Positions 39,223 through 50,023 of a stretch of DNA of 64,000 nt are shown piece by piece; positions within the stretch are counted from its first letter, which is position 1; each line of letters starts with the position of its first letter. A program made the position numbers and the translations under genes. Below the pieces are notes generated by a model, which saw nothing but the letters and a program-made list of their open reading frames with translations, did no database searches and was not told where the DNA came from. The stretch is from Pseudoclavibacter chungangensis (lineage in GTDB: Bacteria > Actinomycetota > Actinomycetes > Actinomycetales > Microbacteriaceae): assembly GCF_013410545.1 (NCBI RefSeq), contig NZ_JACCFV010000001.1:1674001-1738000 (forward strand). Direction: 5' to 3'.

Positions 39223-39866
39223 GCGCGCCCCTCCCGCTCGTCCGTCCCGGGGGCGGGCGGTGTCCCGACCCCGCCGGACGCCTCGTCCGGCTCGTCCTCG
39301 GGGGCCGGCGCCCCGTCCGAGCGCGAACGGCGTCGGACACCGTCGAACCCGACGTCGAGCACCGTGAGGAGCACGAACAGGATCATCCCGAACACGATGC
39401 CCATGTCCGCGATGTTGTAGATCGCCGGGATCAGCCACGGCGTCGAGATGAAGTCGACGACGTGCCCCACGCCGAATCCCGGTGGCCGCAGGAGTCGGTC
39501 GGTGAGATTCCCGAGCACACCACCGAGTACGAGCCCGAACACGGCGGCCCATCGGGCCGAGTGGATCCGGCGGGCCACGACGACGATGACGACGATCATG
39601 ACGATCGCGAAGCCCGTGAAGAGCCACGTCTGTCCCTCGGCGAACGAGAACGCCGCACCGGGATTCCGCACGAAGTACCACTGCAGCACGCGCCCGAGAA
39701 CGGGCACCGGCTCGCCCTCGGTGAGCGATCGTTCGACGATCGCCTTCGTGAGCTGGTCGAGTCCGTACACGCACAGCGCGACCGCGCCGATCAGCACGAG
39801 GATCTTCGTGCTGATCGGACGCGGTCGCTGCGTGCGCGCGGGATCAGGTCGAGTCGACGCTCCCAC
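39219..39866 (-). CDS. lspA: Lipoprotein signal peptidase
   Basis: A 215-aa type II signal peptidase with four TM helices. The catalytic aspartates are in GNLTDRLLR...VVDFI and NIADMGI. It cleaves prolipoproteins such as CtaC after lipid attachment. The C-terminal 45 residues are a Pro/Glu/Asp/Gly-rich cytosolic tail beyond the usual family length. It starts at GTG 39866, with no strong ribosome-binding site, 8 bp after wag31. Confidence 0.93.
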   Translation of the reverse strand: MGASTRPDPARTQRPRPISTKILVLIGAVALCVYGLDQLTKAIVERSLTEGEPVPVLGRVLQWYFVRNPGAAFSFAEGQTWLFTGFAIVMIVVIVVVARRIHSARWAAVFGLVLGGVLGNLTDRLLRPPGFGVGHVVDFISTPWLIPAIYNIADMGIVFGMILFVLLTVLDVGFDGVRRRSRSDGAPAPEDEPDEASGGVGTPPAPGTDEREGRA

Positions 39867-39874
39867 GCTACGAA

Positions 39875-40561
39875 CTACTGCTGCGGCTGCTGCACGCCGG
39901 ACGCGGCGGGCTCGACACCCGAGGCCTGGCGGTTGAGGTCGTTGAGCTGACCCTCGATGTAGCCGCGGAGCTGGTTGCGGTAGTCGCGCTCGAAGATGCG
40001 CAGCTCTTCGATGCGCTCCTCGATCTTCGTCTTCGAGTCCTCGAGGCGGCGCATCGTGTCGCGCTCCTTGGCCTCTGCGTCGCTCACGATCTGGCGGGCC
40101 TTCGCGTCGCCCTCGTTCACCACGTTGCGGGCGCGGAGCTCGGCGTCGGCGACGATGCGGCGGGCCTCGGCCTCGCCCTCGGCGATGATCTCGTCCTTGC
40201 GGCGAGCACCGTCGGCGACGTGCTCGTCGTGGAGACGACGGGCCAGGACGAGCAGCGAGTTCGACGACTCGGCGTCGTCACCCGACGCGGCGGCGCCGAG
40301 CGAGGCGACGGGCTGCGGCGTCGGCTGCTGCACGGGAGCGGGCTCTTCCACGACCTTCTCGAGGACGGGCTGGGGAGCGGATGCGACGCGCTTCGCGGCG
40401 GCATCGAGCTCGGCCCGGAGCTCTTCGTTCTCCGCGATGAGGCGACGGAGCTCGATCACGATCTCGTCGAGGAAGTCGTCGACCTCGTCCTGGTCGTACC
40501 CCTCGCGGAACTTGGTCTGCTGAAAGCGCTTGTTGACCACGTCTTCTGGCGTGAGTGCCAT
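39875..40561 (-). CDS. wag31: DivIVA-family polar growth protein Wag31
   Basis: A 228-aa coiled-coil scaffold that marks cell poles and directs tip growth in actinobacteria. The membrane-binding N-terminal domain (LTPEDVVNKRFQQTKFREG) is followed by a Pro/Gln linker (about 65-90) and a long coiled coil (about 100-205). ATG 40561 follows GAGAGGTGG. On the minus strand a TTGACA (40596-40601) and a GATACT (40610-40615) lie upstream but do not form a clearly spaced promoter. Confidence 0.95.
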   Translation of the reverse strand: MALTPEDVVNKRFQQTKFREGYDQDEVDDFLDEIVIELRRLIAENEELRAELDAAAKRVASAPQPVLEKVVEEPAPVQQPTPQPVASLGAAASGDDAESSNSLLVLARRLHDEHVADGARRKDEIIAEGEAEARRIVADAELRARNVVNEGDAKARQIVSDAEAKERDTMRRLEDSKTKIEERIEELRIFERDYRNQLRGYIEGQLNDLNRQASGVEPAASGVQQPQQ

Positions 40562-40736
40562 GCCGGCCACCTCTCAACTTTCTTTGCGTATCGCTTGTCA
40601 ATGGGTAACAGTATCGCCCCCGGCCCGCTGCCGCGATGCTGGGGGCTGCCCAGCGGGGTGCGCGTCAGTCACACTACGGCACTGGTGCCACTTTCGTCAC
40701 ATTTGAGTGAAGATTTACGACCGCACGGCGTGTCGT

Positions 40737-41027
40737 TCAGCGGAGGAAGACGAGGGCATTCGCGAGGATGATGAGTGCGAACATGACGATCATCCAGGCC
40801 AGATCGATGCTGATGTTACCCACGCGCAGCGGGGGAACGACCTTGCGAACGAGCTTCACGGGCGGATCGGTGATCGAGTACACGAACTCGCAGAGCACGA
40901 GGACGACACCCTTGGGCTTCCAGTTCCTGGCAAACAGCTGAACGTACTCGAGGATCAGTCGCGCCCACAGGACGACGATGTACAGGTTGATGACCAGACC
41001 GAGGATCTGGGCGAGCAGTCCGAGCAA
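40737..41027 (-). CDS. YggT-family membrane protein
   Basis: A 96-aa protein with two TM helices (about 5-25 and 72-94) and the family signature SITDPPVKLVRKVVPPLRVG. The location between sepF and wag31 is conserved in actinobacteria; the role is unclear, possibly division or osmotic tolerance. The start is TTG 41027 with GAGAGG 9 nt upstream; no other start fits. Confidence 0.88.
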   Translation of the reverse strand: MLGLLAQILGLVINLYIVVLWARLILEYVQLFARNWKPKGVVLVLCEFVYSITDPPVKLVRKVVPPLRVGNISIDLAWMIVMFALIILANALVFLR

Positions 41028-41119
41028 TTCGTGAGGCCTCTCTCGCGGATAGGTGTGCGCAGCTCACGCACGAGGCGGCGCGCATGTCGCACGCCGCCTC
41101 CCGAGGAACGGATTCTCGC

Positions 41120-41608
41120 CTAGGCGAAGAACGACGACTCCTTGGCCGCGGCGTTCTTCGTCTCCTCGCCGTGCACCGCGACATGGTGCGGCGAGAGGAG
41201 GAACACGCGGTTGGTGACGCGTTCGATCTTGCCATACAGGCCCTGCGAGAGGCCGCTCGCGAAGTCGATGAGGCGACGGGCCTCGCCGTCCTCCATCTGC
41301 GAGAGGTTGATGATGACGGGGATGCCGTCGCGGAAGTTCTCCGCGATGACCTGCGCGTCCTTGTACGCCTTCGGGTGGACCGTGAGGATCTCGTTCATTT
41401 CGTTCGCCGCCGGAGTCGGAGCCTGCATCTTGGTGGTCGGGGTGATGGGAGTCACTGGGGCAGGCGTCTGCCGCTGCTGCGGCTGCTCCTGGCGAGGCTC
41501 GGGGACGGCCTCGGCGCGGCGGGGCGTGTGCACCTCGTCCTCGAAGCGGTTCTCGTCTTCGTCGGCCAGGCCCAGGTAGACCATGGCATTGCGCAGGGGG
41601 TTGGCCAT
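41120..41608 (-). CDS. sepF: Cell division protein SepF
   Basis: A 162-aa FtsZ membrane anchor. The N-terminal amphipathic helix ([14 protein letters not shown]) binds membrane, a Pro/Gln-rich linker follows, and the C-terminal SepF core (about 75-155) includes [22 protein letters not shown]. With ftsA absent, SepF is the likely FtsZ tether. GGAGG lies 7 nt before ATG 41608. Confidence 0.95.
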   Translation of the reverse strand: MANPLRNAMVYLGLADEDENRFEDEVHTPRRAEAVPEPRQEQPQQRQTPAPVTPITPTTKMQAPTPAANEMNEILTVHPKAYKDAQVIAENFRDGIPVIINLSQMEDGEARRLIDFASGLSQGLYGKIERVTNRVFLLSPHHVAVHGEETKNAAAKESSFFA

Positions 41609-41669
41609 CTCAGTTCCTCCGTCAGTTTCGCGCGTGCTGCGTGTGGCACGTGTGTCGCGTGTGACTATG

Positions 41670-42377
41670 CTATTGCCGCATCGGTCGTTCTCCCGTGATT
41701 GCCGCGCCGATTCGCAGGTGTGTCGCACCCTGTGAAATCGCTGACACGAAATCGCCCGACATCCCCATCGAGAGCGCGCTCGCGCCCGGAGCGATCCGCC
41801 GCACATCGGCGGACAACTCGGCGAGCCGGGCGAACGCGCGAGCCGGCTCCACGTGCTGCGGGGCGACCGTCATGAGGCCGCGCAGCCGCAGCACCGGCGT
41901 GGCGAGCACGTGCTCGACGAGCGACTCGAGCGCGTCCGGAGCGACACCGCCCCGGCCGGACTCGTCGGAGAGGCCCACCTGGACGAAGACGTCGAGCGGC
42001 CGCTCGCGCCGCGCCGTCGCGAGCGCATCCACGAGGCCCGGTCGGTCGATGCTCTGGATGCAGTCGGCGTACGCCGCGATCTGCCGCGCCTTGTTCGTCT
42101 GCACCTGACCGACGAAGTGCCACTCGAGGTCGTCCCGACCCACGGCGGCCCGCTTGTCACGTGCCTCGGGGTGACGGTTCTCGCCGAAGCGGCGTTCACC
42201 GAGCTCGGCGAGCGCCTCGACGAGTTCGGGCGGGTGGAACTTCGTGACGACGACGAGCTCGACGTCGTCGGGCGAACGGCCCGCGTCCCGGCACGCCTCG
42301 TCGATTCGAGCGTGAACCGCCCGCAGACGGGCGGCGAGGGCGCTCTCGCCGCCCTCGCCGCCGCTTTCGTGCGCCAT
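41670..42377 (-). CDS. YggS/PLPBP family pyridoxal-phosphate homeostasis protein
   Basis: A 235-aa single-domain TIM barrel of the alanine-racemase N-terminal family. The PLP lysine is in [10 protein letters not shown] (about residue 46), with [12 protein letters not shown] and [12 protein letters not shown] around the phosphate site. It buffers PLP. It begins 5 bp after ftsZ. The laccase-domain gene (pgeF/yfiH) that often lies between these two is absent here. Confidence 0.92.
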   Translation of the reverse strand: MAHESGGEGGESALAARLRAVHARIDEACRDAGRSPDDVELVVVTKFHPPELVEALAELGERRFGENRHPEARDKRAAVGRDDLEWHFVGQVQTNKARQIAAYADCIQSIDRPGLVDALATARRERPLDVFVQVGLSDESGRGGVAPDALESLVEHVLATPVLRLRGLMTVAPQHVEPARAFARLAELSADVRRIAPGASALSMGMSGDFVSAISQGATHLRIGAAITGERPMRQ

Positions 42378-42382
42378 CGCCG

Positions 42383-43678
42383 CTACTTGAGGAAGTCGGG
42401 GATGTCGAACGGGTCGTCGCTCGAGTCGTCGTAGCCCTGCTCGGCGTCGGAGCGCGGCAGCACCGTCGGGGCCTCCGCCGTCGACCACGCCGGTACCGCA
42501 CGCGGACCCGGCTGGCCCGTGTTCGGCTTCTGCTCGGTCTGCTGCGCGGGCGCGGGCTCGGGCTTCGACTGGACGGGCTCGGGGCGCTGGGACGACTGTC
42601 CGTACGCGCCGATCCCGACGGGCTCCGGCTCGCGGTCCGCGGTCGTCGACGGACGGTGCGACTCACCGCCACCGGCCGACTGCTGCGGGGCAGTCGACTG
42701 CGCCCGCTGCGCCTCCGCGAGCGACTTGGGCTCACCGCCGTCGAAGCCCGCCGCGATCACGGTGACCCGGACCTCGTCGCCGAGCGTGTCGTCGATGACC
42801 GTTCCGAAGATGATGTTCGCCTCGCGGTGCACGGCCTCCTTCACGAGCCCGGCCGCCTCGTTGATCTCGAAGATGCCGAGGTTGGAGCCGCCCTGGATGG
42901 AGAGGAGCACGCCGTGAGCGCCCTCGATCGACGCCTCGAGCAGTGGCGAGGCGACCGCGAGCTCGGCTGCCTTGATCGCACGATCCGCACCGCGCGAGGA
43001 GCCGATGCCCATGAGCGCCGATCCCGCCCCCTGCATGACGGACTTCACGTCGGCGAAGTCGACGTTGATGAGGCCCGGCGTCGTGATGAGATCGGTGATG
43101 CCCTGGACACCCGCGAGGAGCACCTGGTCGGCGGTCGAGAACGCCTCGAGCATCGAGATGCCGCGGTCGCTGATCTCCAGGAGCCGGTCGTTCGGCACCA
43201 CGATGAGGGTGTCGACCTCTTCCTTGAGCGTCGCGACGCCCACCTCGGCCTGCTGCATGCGGCGCATGCCCTCGAAGCCGAACGGCTTCGTCACGACGCC
43301 GATCGTGAGCGCGCCGATCGACTTGGCGATCCGGGCGACCACGGGCGCGCCGCCCGTTCCCGTTCCGCCGCCCTCACCCGCCGTGACGAAGACCATGTCC
43401 GCGCCGGCAAGGGCCTGCTCGATCTCCTCGGCGTGGTCCTCGGCCGCGCGACGCCCCACCTCGGGGTCCGCGCCGGCACCGAGACCGCGCGTCAGTTCAC
43501 GTCCGACATCGAGCTTCACGTCGGCGTCGCTCATGAGCAGCGCCTGCGCATCGGTGTTGATGGCGATGAATTCCACGCCGCGGAGTCCGAGTTCGATCAT
43601 GCGGTTGACGGCGTTGACGCCGCCGCCACCGATGCCGACGACCTTGATGACGGCGAGGTAGTTGTTGGTGTTCGACAC
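42383..43678 (-). CDS. ftsZ: Cell division protein FtsZ
   Basis: A 431-aa tubulin-like GTPase forming the Z ring. It has the GTP signature [12 protein letters not shown], the T7 loop [11 protein letters not shown] and, after a long Pro/Gln linker (about 320-415), the C-terminal partner-binding peptide [13 protein letters not shown] 43678 has GAGGGG 8 nt upstream. The 246-bp gap after ftsQ holds its own promoter candidate. Confidence 0.97.
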   Translation of the reverse strand: MSNTNNYLAVIKVVGIGGGGVNAVNRMIELGLRGVEFIAINTDAQALLMSDADVKLDVGRELTRGLGAGADPEVGRRAAEDHAEEIEQALAGADMVFVTAGEGGGTGTGGAPVVARIAKSIGALTIGVVTKPFGFEGMRRMQQAEVGVATLKEEVDTLIVVPNDRLLEISDRGISMLEAFSTADQVLLAGVQGITDLITTPGLINVDFADVKSVMQGAGSALMGIGSSRGADRAIKAAELAVASPLLEASIEGAHGVLLSIQGGSNLGIFEINEAAGLVKEAVHREANIIFGTVIDDTLGDEVRVTVIAAGFDGGEPKSLAEAQRAQSTAPQQSAGGGESHRPSTTADREPEPVGIGAYGQSSQRPEPVQSKPEPAPAQQTEQKPNTGQPGPRAVPAWSTAEAPTVLPRSDAEQGYDDSSDDPFDIPDFLK

Positions 43679-43748
43679 GTGTCCGGCCCCTCGTTGTTGT
43701 CACGAGCCCTGCGTCGCGTCGCGTGCGCGGAGCACACTTCCGACGACG

Positions 43749-43754
43749 ACTTTA
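43749..43754 (-). promoter_or_regulatory. Candidate ftsZ promoter -10
   Basis: TAAAGT on the minus strand, with a weak AGTTCA at about -35 (43772-43777). It would give a leader of about 64 nt before GTG 43678. The ftsQ-ftsZ gap contains no gene. Confidence 0.35.
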
Positions 43755-43924
43755 GGGTCTGGGGAGGCTCGTGAACTCGTCTGTTGCACCGACGGTACGG
43801 GGGTGAGCCGGGTGGCGTCCGGATCGTGGCGGGTGTGTCGCGAATGATCGGCGCGAAACGCCCATCTCATCTCAAGTTCCACCTGAAGGTTGAGGCTCGG
43901 GACGAGGGCGCCGCGACCCGCCGA

Positions 43925-44698
43925 TCAGCGCGTGACGGGCGACTCCGGACTCGAGACGTCGTACTGCGACACGCCACCCGCCGGCGCCCCGGACATGAGC
44001 GCGAGGAGCACCTCGACCTTCCGCGCGGAGTCCTCGCCGCTCCCCCACACGACACTCGTCCCGTCACGCAATTGCAGCGTGACGTCGTCGAACGTCCGCG
44101 CCGTGACCGAGGCGACGCCGACACGGAAGTCGGCGGGCAGCGCGAGCGAGACCTGTGCCGCCGCGGCGAACGCGGGCGACGACGTGTCCCCGCCGCCAAG
44201 ATCGAGCGTCGGCACGTCGGCCGGCGCCTCGGGTGCCCGCCACAGCTCGACGCCGGCGGCGTCGTACACGGCCCACTGTCCGTCCCGCTCGAGCGCGCCG
44301 ATCGGCTGACGCTCGACGATGTCGACGACGAGTGTCGACGGCGGTACCGCCCGCTTCGACCAACTCTGCACGAGCACGAAGCCCGCGAGCCTTGTCGCGA
44401 CGTCGTTCGTGGTCACGAGCGCGAGCGGGCGCCCGTCGAGGTCGGCGAGGACCTCACCCACGGCCGTCGCGTCGAGCCGGCTCGTGCCCTCGACCCGGAT
44501 CTCGCGCACCGCCATGATGGGCGAGAACACGGCGACGGCGACGAACAGGAGCAGTGCCGCGACCGATGCGACGATCCCGACGAGCAGCCGCCGCCTGCGG
44601 CGCGACGAACGCGTGAAGCGCCGGACCTCGTCGCGCTCGACCTCCCGCTCCCGCCGCGCGTCCGCGATGGACGCGTCGCGATCCGCCGCGGGGCTCAT
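43925..44698 (-). CDS. ftsQ: Cell division protein FtsQ
   Basis: A 257-aa bitopic protein: a charged cytosolic N-terminus (about 1-38), one TM helix (about 39-60), then a POTRA domain ([15 protein letters not shown]) and the FtsQ beta domain. It links early and late divisome proteins outside the membrane. The start overlaps the murC stop as ATGA. Confidence 0.92.
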   Translation of the reverse strand: MSPAADRDASIADARREREVERDEVRRFTRSSRRRRRLLVGIVASVAALLLFVAVAVFSPIMAVREIRVEGTSRLDATAVGEVLADLDGRPLALVTTNDVATRLAGFVLVQSWSKRAVPPSTLVVDIVERQPIGALERDGQWAVYDAAGVELWRAPEAPADVPTLDLGGGDTSSPAFAAAAQVSLALPADFRVGVASVTARTFDDVTLQLRDGTSVVWGSGEDSARKVEVLLALMSGAPAGGVSQYDVSSPESPVTR

Positions 44699-46098
44699 GC
44701 CCCTGCGGACGCCTCGAGCGAGCCGAGCAACTGGGGGACGATGAGGTTCACGTCACCGCACCCGAAGGTGATGACGAAATCCCCCTCCCGCGCGACCGAT
44801 GCCGTGTAGTCCGCGGCCTCCTGCCAATCGGGACGGAAGGCCACGCGGTCCGGATCGGCGAAAGCGTCCGCCACGAGTGCTCCCGTGACACCGGGAATCG
44901 GGTCCTCGCGCGCGCCGCACACGTCGAGTACGACGGTCCGATCGGCGAGCCGCTCGTAGACCTCGGCGAACACGTCGCTCATGGCCTGCGTGCGCGAGTA
45001 GAGGTGCGGCTGGTGGACGGCGATGAGTCGCCCGTCGCCCACGACCGTGCGGGCCGCCGTGAGCGCGGCCTCGACCTCGGCGGGGTGGTGCGCGTAGTCG
45101 TCGTAGACGCTCACACCACGAACGGTGCCGTGCAGCTCGAACCGCCGCTTCGTGCCGCCGAAGGCCGCGAGGCCGTCGAGCGCGGCACGCGGATCGTGCC
45201 CGAGGGCGGTGAGGACGGCGAACGCACCCGTCGCGTTGATCGCGTTGTGCCGACCCGGCACGTGGATCTCGGCCGGATACGCGACGCCCTCGTGATGGAC
45301 GACGAAGGTCGTGCGGCCCCCCTGTGACGCGATGTCGCTCACGCGGACCGTCGCCCCCTCGGCCTCGCCGAAGGTGATGATCCGCGGATGGTCGATCCGC
45401 GTCGTGACCTCGACCGCGAGCGGGTCGTCGGACGAGATCACGACCGCCTCGCTCGCCCGCGACGCGAACGACACGAAGGCGGCCTCGAACGCCTCGACCG
45501 TGCCGTAGTGGTCGAGGTGGTCGTTGTCGATGTTCGTGATGAGGGCGATCGCGACGTCGTAGAAGAGGAACGAGCCGTCGGACTCGTCGGCCTCGACGAC
45601 GAACTCCCGCCCGCCACCGATGTGCGAGGAGGTGTGCAGCTGCTCGATCACGCCGCCGTTCACGAAGCTGGGGTCGGCCCCGAGCTCGTCGAGCGCCGTC
45701 ACGACCATGCCCGTCGAGGTCGTCTTGCCGTGCGCGCCGGCGACGGCGACGAGCCTGCTTCCGCGTGTGAGCCACACGAGCGCCTGCGAGCGGTGGAGGA
45801 CCGTCAGACCCCGCTCGCGCGCGAGCACGAGTTCGGGGTTGTCGGGCCACAGCGCCGAGGTCACGACGACCGTGTCGGCGTCCCCCAGGTTGGCGGCGTC
45901 GTGGCCGATGTGGACCTCCGCGCCGCGCTCGCGCAGTTCGCGCGTGTAGTCGTTCTCGGTGCGGTCGCTGCCGGAGACCCGGACCCCGCGGTCCATGAGC
46001 ATGCGCGCGATGCCGCTCATGCCCGAACCGCCGATGCCGATGAAGTGGACCTTCCCGAGTTCGTCGGGAATCTGCGCATCCGGGTCTGGCTGGATCAT
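44695..46098 (-). CDS. murC: UDP-N-acetylmuramate--L-alanine (or glycine) ligase
   Basis: A 467-aa Mur ligase with [13 protein letters not shown], the P-loop [12 protein letters not shown] and EADESDGSF. It adds the first stem amino acid. If this organism has group B peptidoglycan, as many Microbacteriaceae do, the substrate may be glycine; that cannot be read from sequence. GAGGAGAG precedes the ATG; 61 bp separate it from murG. Confidence 0.95.
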   Translation of the reverse strand: MIQPDPDAQIPDELGKVHFIGIGGSGMSGIARMLMDRGVRVSGSDRTENDYTRELRERGAEVHIGHDAANLGDADTVVVTSALWPDNPELVLARERGLTVLHRSQALVWLTRGSRLVAVAGAHGKTTSTGMVVTALDELGADPSFVNGGVIEQLHTSSHIGGGREFVVEADESDGSFLFYDVAIALITNIDNDHLDHYGTVEAFEAAFVSFASRASEAVVISSDDPLAVEVTTRIDHPRIITFGEAEGATVRVSDIASQGGRTTFVVHHEGVAYPAEIHVPGRHNAINATGAFAVLTALGHDPRAALDGLAAFGGTKRRFELHGTVRGVSVYDDYAHHPAEVEAALTAARTVVGDGRLIAVHQPHLYSRTQAMSDVFAEVYERLADRTVVLDVCGAREDPIPGVTGALVADAFADPDRVAFRPDWQEAADYTASVAREGDFVITFGCGDVNLIVPQLLGSLEASAGA

Positions 46099-46159
46099 CT
46101 GCTGTCGCTCTCCTCGTTCGTGCTCACACGCGGTCGTCCCGTCGTGCGACCGCTACAGG

Positions 46160-47272
46160 TTACGCGCCCGGGGCGTCGTCGCGCCCGCCGCGCGGAACGG
46201 ACGGGCGCCCGAGGGCACCGTCGACGAGCGCGATGAGGCGGGCGGCGCCGTCGCGGACGCCGATGCGTTCGGCGTTGGCCGACATCCGCTCCCGCCGCGG
46301 CGCGTCCTCGAGCAACGGCACGAGATCGTGTTCGACCCACTCGGGGGTGAACGCCGCGTCACGCACCGTGATCGCGGCATCGGCCGCGAGCATCTCGCGG
46401 ATGTTGACGGCCTGCTCGCCGTTGCCGACCGGGTACGGGATGTATACGGCGGGCAGGCCGACCGCGGTCATCTCGCACACCGTCGAGGAACCCGCTCGCG
46501 AGATCGCGAGGTCCGCAGCGGCGAACGCGAGGTCCATGCGGTCGCAGTACTCGAGCACGTGATAGTGCTCGATGCCCGGATCGTCGAACGGCGAGAGGCG
46601 GCCGACGACGTGGACGATCTGCCAGCCGGCGTCGACGAGCCGACGACCGGACGCGCGGACCGTGTCGTTGAGTCGTTTCGCGCCCTGCGAACCGCCCGTG
46701 ACGAGCAGTGTGCGCCGCGCCGGATCGAGCCCGAACGCGGCGATCGCCTCGTCGTGCGAGGCCGCCCGATCGAGGCGCTCGATCTCGCGCCGGAGCGGCA
46801 TGCCGACGGTGACGGCACCGGGCAGCGGGGTGTTCGCGAACGCGGCACCGACGGCCGCGGCGCGCTTGGCCCCGAGCTTGTTGGCCATGCCGGGCACGGC
46901 GTTCGCCTCGTGGATCACGAACGGGACGCGACCTCGTGCGGCCATGTAGGCGGGTGCCGAGGCGTAGCCGCCGAACCCGACGACGACGTCCACACCGCGG
47001 GACGCGATGAGTTCGCGGACGCGACGGACCGCACGCGTGAAGCGCCCGGGGAAGCGGAGGGCGTCGAGATTCGGGCGACGCGGGAACGGCACCTTCGCGA
47101 TCGTCTCGAGCTCGTAGCCGCGAGCGGGCACGAGGCGTGCCTCGAGGCCCTCCCGCGTCCCGAGCGCGATGATCTCGGCGTCGGGTTCGCGTGCGCGGAT
47201 CTCGTCGGCGACCGCGAGGAGCGGGTTGACGTGTCCGGCGGTCCCGCCGCCTGCGAGGAGGTACGTGGTCAT
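46160..47272 (-). CDS. murG: Lipid II synthase (undecaprenyl-PP-MurNAc-pentapeptide GlcNAc transferase)
   Basis: A 370-aa GT-B glycosyltransferase that converts lipid I to lipid II at the inner membrane face. The N-terminal LLAGGGTAGHVNP, VVGFGGYASAP, IHEANAVPGMANK and donor-site TGGSQGAKRLND are intact, with SRAGSSTVCE near the C-terminus. The ATG overlaps the ftsW stop as ATGA. Confidence 0.96.
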   Translation of the reverse strand: MTTYLLAGGGTAGHVNPLLAVADEIRAREPDAEIIALGTREGLEARLVPARGYELETIAKVPFPRRPNLDALRFPGRFTRAVRRVRELIASRGVDVVVGFGGYASAPAYMAARGRVPFVIHEANAVPGMANKLGAKRAAAVGAAFANTPLPGAVTVGMPLRREIERLDRAASHDEAIAAFGLDPARRTLLVTGGSQGAKRLNDTVRASGRRLVDAGWQIVHVVGRLSPFDDPGIEHYHVLEYCDRMDLAFAAADLAISRAGSSTVCEMTAVGLPAVYIPYPVGNGEQAVNIREMLAADAAITVRDAAFTPEWVEHDLVPLLEDAPRRERMSANAERIGVRDGAARLIALVDGALGRPSVPRGGRDDAPGA

Positions 47273-48552
47273 GCGGTCCGCCGACGTTCGGGGCGTTCGT
47301 GTTCGTTGGCCATCGACACCACGATACCGATGGCGAGCAGGGTCGTGATGAGCGCGGAGCCGCCCGACGAGACGAGCGGTAGCGGCACGCCGAGCACGGG
47401 GAGCAGATCGAGGACGACGGCCATGTTGACGAACGCCTGGAACACGAGCCACACGGCGACGCCACCGATCGTCGTGCGACGGAACGGGTCGTCGGTCGAC
47501 ACGATGATGCGCACCATGACGAGGGCCAGCGCGACGAACAGCAGGATCATGACGAGTGCGCCGACGAGGCCGAGTTCCTCCCCCACGATCGCGAAGATGA
47601 AGTCGTTGTCGGCCTCCGGCAGCCACGACCACTTGGCCGACGAGTTCCCGAGCCCGACACCGAACAGGCCGCCCGCGGCGAGCGCGTACCGCCCGTGCGC
47701 GGACTGCCAGCCCCACGTCTCGTACGGACACGTGTCGTTGATGAAACACGTGATGCGCGACATGCGGTTGCCGCTCACGAGCACCATCGCGATCGCGCCC
47801 GCGGCGGCGGCGGTCACGGCGATGAGGAGGAACCGCATGGGTACGCCGCCGAAGTAGAGCGCCCCCAGGACGAGCCCGCCGATGATGATGACCGTCCCCA
47901 GGTCGCCGCCGGCGAGCGCGATGCCGATCGACACGGCGAGCACGGGCAGGATCGGGATCGCGACATGGCGCCAATCGGTGAGCTTCTCACGCTTGCGGCT
48001 CACGATGAACCCGAGCCAGACGACGAGCGCGACCTTCAGCAGCTCCGCCGGCTGGAACGTGAGGCCGCCGATGTCGAGCCACGCGCGGTTGCCCTTCTCC
48101 TCGATACCGAGCGGCGTCAGGACGAGCGCCTGCAGGACCGTCGCACCGATGAGCATGGGCCACGCGAGCGCGCTCCAGAACCGCAGCGGCATGCGCGACG
48201 CGATGAGCATGAGGGGGATCCCGGCGACCGCGAACACCGCCTGACGGACGAACTTGTCCGAGACGGCGTTGCCCGCCGCGAACTCCTCGACCGCGGAACT
48301 CGACAACACCATGACGAGGCCGTAGACGACGAGGAACAGGGTGATGCCGAGCAGGAGGTAGACGTTCCGGTCGCCCGCCTGGACACGCTCACCGAGCGAG
48401 ACGGTGACGGCACGGGCACCGTCGAGCGCACGGCGCGCCCCGTCACCCGTGCGTCCTCCCGTCCGCTCGGCCGACCCGGCCCCCGTGGGCCGGCGACTCG
48501 CGTCAGGCGTCGCCCGCCCCGTCCGAGGAGCGGTCGACGTCGTGCGGGTCAT
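47269..48552 (-). CDS. ftsW: SEDS-family peptidoglycan polymerase FtsW
   Basis: A 427-aa protein: a basic Thr/Arg-rich cytosolic N-terminus of about 60 residues and about ten TM helices. SEDS landmarks include GNRAWLDIGGLTFQPAELLK, ALAGGDLGTV and PLPLVSSGGSALITTL. It polymerises lipid II with FtsI. ATG 48552 is preferred (GGGAGG 9 nt upstream) over GTG 48558. The gene overlaps the end of murD by 50 bp. Confidence 0.94.
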   Translation of the reverse strand: MTRTTSTAPRTGRATPDASRRPTGAGSAERTGGRTGDGARRALDGARAVTVSLGERVQAGDRNVYLLLGITLFLVVYGLVMVLSSSAVEEFAAGNAVSDKFVRQAVFAVAGIPLMLIASRMPLRFWSALAWPMLIGATVLQALVLTPLGIEEKGNRAWLDIGGLTFQPAELLKVALVVWLGFIVSRKREKLTDWRHVAIPILPVLAVSIGIALAGGDLGTVIIIGGLVLGALYFGGVPMRFLLIAVTAAAAGAIAMVLVSGNRMSRITCFINDTCPYETWGWQSAHGRYALAAGGLFGVGLGNSSAKWSWLPEADNDFIFAIVGEELGLVGALVMILLFVALALVMVRIIVSTDDPFRRTTIGGVAVWLVFQAFVNMAVVLDLLPVLGVPLPLVSSGGSALITTLLAIGIVVSMANEHERPERRRTA

Positions 48553-50023
48553 CGTCACTCGCCTCCCACTGTGCGCGAACCGCCGAGGCGAAGCGGTCGC
48601 CGCGGTCCCCGTAGCTGTCGAACTGGTCCATCGACGCCGCGGCCGGTGCCAGCAGCACCGTGTCCCCCGTCTCGGCGATCCGGCGCGCCTCGGCGACCGC
48701 TCGCGGCATCACGTCCTCAGTGTCCTCCACGTCGACCTCGAACACGGGTACCGCGGGGGCGTGTTGGCGGAACGCCTCGACGACGGCCGCGCGGTCGCGG
48801 CCGATGACGACGGCGCCGCGCACCCGTTCCGCGTGCCTGGCGACGAGCGGAGCGATGTCCACGCCCTTCAGCAGCCCACCGACGATCCACACGACCGACG
48901 GGTACGCGTGCAGCGACGCGTTCGCGGCGTGCGGGTTCGTGGCCTTCGAGTCGTCGACCCACGCGACGCCGTCCCGCGCACCGACCGGCTCGTTGCGGTG
49001 GCGATCCACGCGGAAGTCGGCGAGTGCACGTCGGACGTCGATCGGTTCGACTCCCGCCGCGCGTGCGAGCGCCGCCGCCGCGAGCACGTCCTGTACGAGA
49101 TGGCCCGCGCCGAGGCCGAGCGTGCGCAGTTCCTCGAGTGTCGTCAGCTCGAGCGCGCGGTGCGCGCGGTCGTCGAGGAACGCCCGGTCGACGAGGATGC
49201 CGTCGACGACACCGAAGTCGCTCGGACCCGGCACGTCGAGTCCGAAGCCGATCGCCCGGCAGCCCTCCTGGACGTCGGCGGCCTCGACGAGCTCGCGGGT
49301 CACGTCGTCGGCGCGGTTGTAGACGCACGCGACGCGGGTCCGCTCGTAGACGCGTCCCTTCGCCGTCCGGTAGGCCTCGGCGCTCCCGTGCCAGTCGAGA
49401 TGGTCGTCCGCGATGTTGAGCACGACCGACGCGAGCGGCGCGAGGGAGTGGGTCGAATGCAATTGGTAGCTCGACAGCTCGACGACGAGCACGTCGAATC
49501 CCGCCGGATCGCGCACGGCGTCGAGCACGGGGACGCCGATGTTGCCGCACGGCGCGACGCGTGCACCGCTCGCGGCGATCATGTGGGCCGTGAGCTGCGT
49601 CGTCGTGGTCTTGCCGTTCGTCCCCGTGATGCACAGCCACTCGGCCGGCGTCCCCGTCTTGTCGCGGACACGCCAGGCGAGTTCGACGTCGCCCCAGACG
49701 GGGAGCCCCCGTTCCGCCGCCCACCGGAGGAGCGGGTGGTGCGGGGGGAAGCCGGGGGACGCGACGACGAGTTCCGGGTCGAACGCGACGAGCTCGTCGG
49801 GGACGGCGTCGAGCGGTTCGCGCACGACGACCGGGACGCCGAGCACCTCGAGGATGCGTTCGCGGTCCTCGTCGTGCGCGCCCGCGAGCACGAGCACCTC
49901 CGAGCCGAGCTCCGCGAGCGTGTCGGCGACGGAGAATCCGGTCATGCCGAGACCGAGCACCGCGACGCGGAGCCCCGCCCAATCGGACGACCAGCTCGTC
50001 AGGGCGTCGAGACGCTCACTCAT
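48503..50023 (-). CDS. murD: UDP-N-acetylmuramoylalanine--D-glutamate ligase
   Basis: A 506-aa Mur ligase, somewhat longer than usual because of a charged C-terminal tail ([15 protein letters not shown]) that overlaps the ftsW start. The P-loop [23 protein letters not shown] and [12 protein letters not shown] identify it. It adds D-Glu. ATG 50023 overlaps the mraY stop; an in-frame ATG 15 bp earlier is less likely. Confidence 0.95.
   Translation of the reverse strand: MSERLDALTSWSSDWAGLRVAVLGLGMTGFSVADTLAELGSEVLVLAGAHDEDRERILEVLGVPVVVREPLDAVPDELVAFDPELVVASPGFPPHHPLLRWAAERGLPVWGDVELAWRVRDKTGTPAEWLCITGTNGKTTTTQLTAHMIAASGARVAPCGNIGVPVLDAVRDPAGFDVLVVELSSYQLHSTHSLAPLASVVLNIADDHLDWHGSAEAYRTAKGRVYERTRVACVYNRADDVTRELVEAADVQEGCRAIGFGLDVPGPSDFGVVDGILVDRAFLDDRAHRALELTTLEELRTLGLGAGHLVQDVLAAAALARAAGVEPIDVRRALADFRVDRHRNEPVGARDGVAWVDDSKATNPHAANASLHAYPSVVWIVGGLLKGVDIAPLVARHAERVRGAVVIGRDRAAVVEAFRQHAPAVPVFEVDVEDTEDVMPRAVAEARRIAETGDTVLLAPAAASMDQFDSYGDRGDRFASAVRAQWEASDDDPHDVDRSSDGAGDA

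Noticed and set aside
40638..40654. Hairpin GCTGGG / CCCAGC as the yggT terminator
   Set aside because: Only a 6-bp stem about 80 bp beyond the stop; too weak to call.
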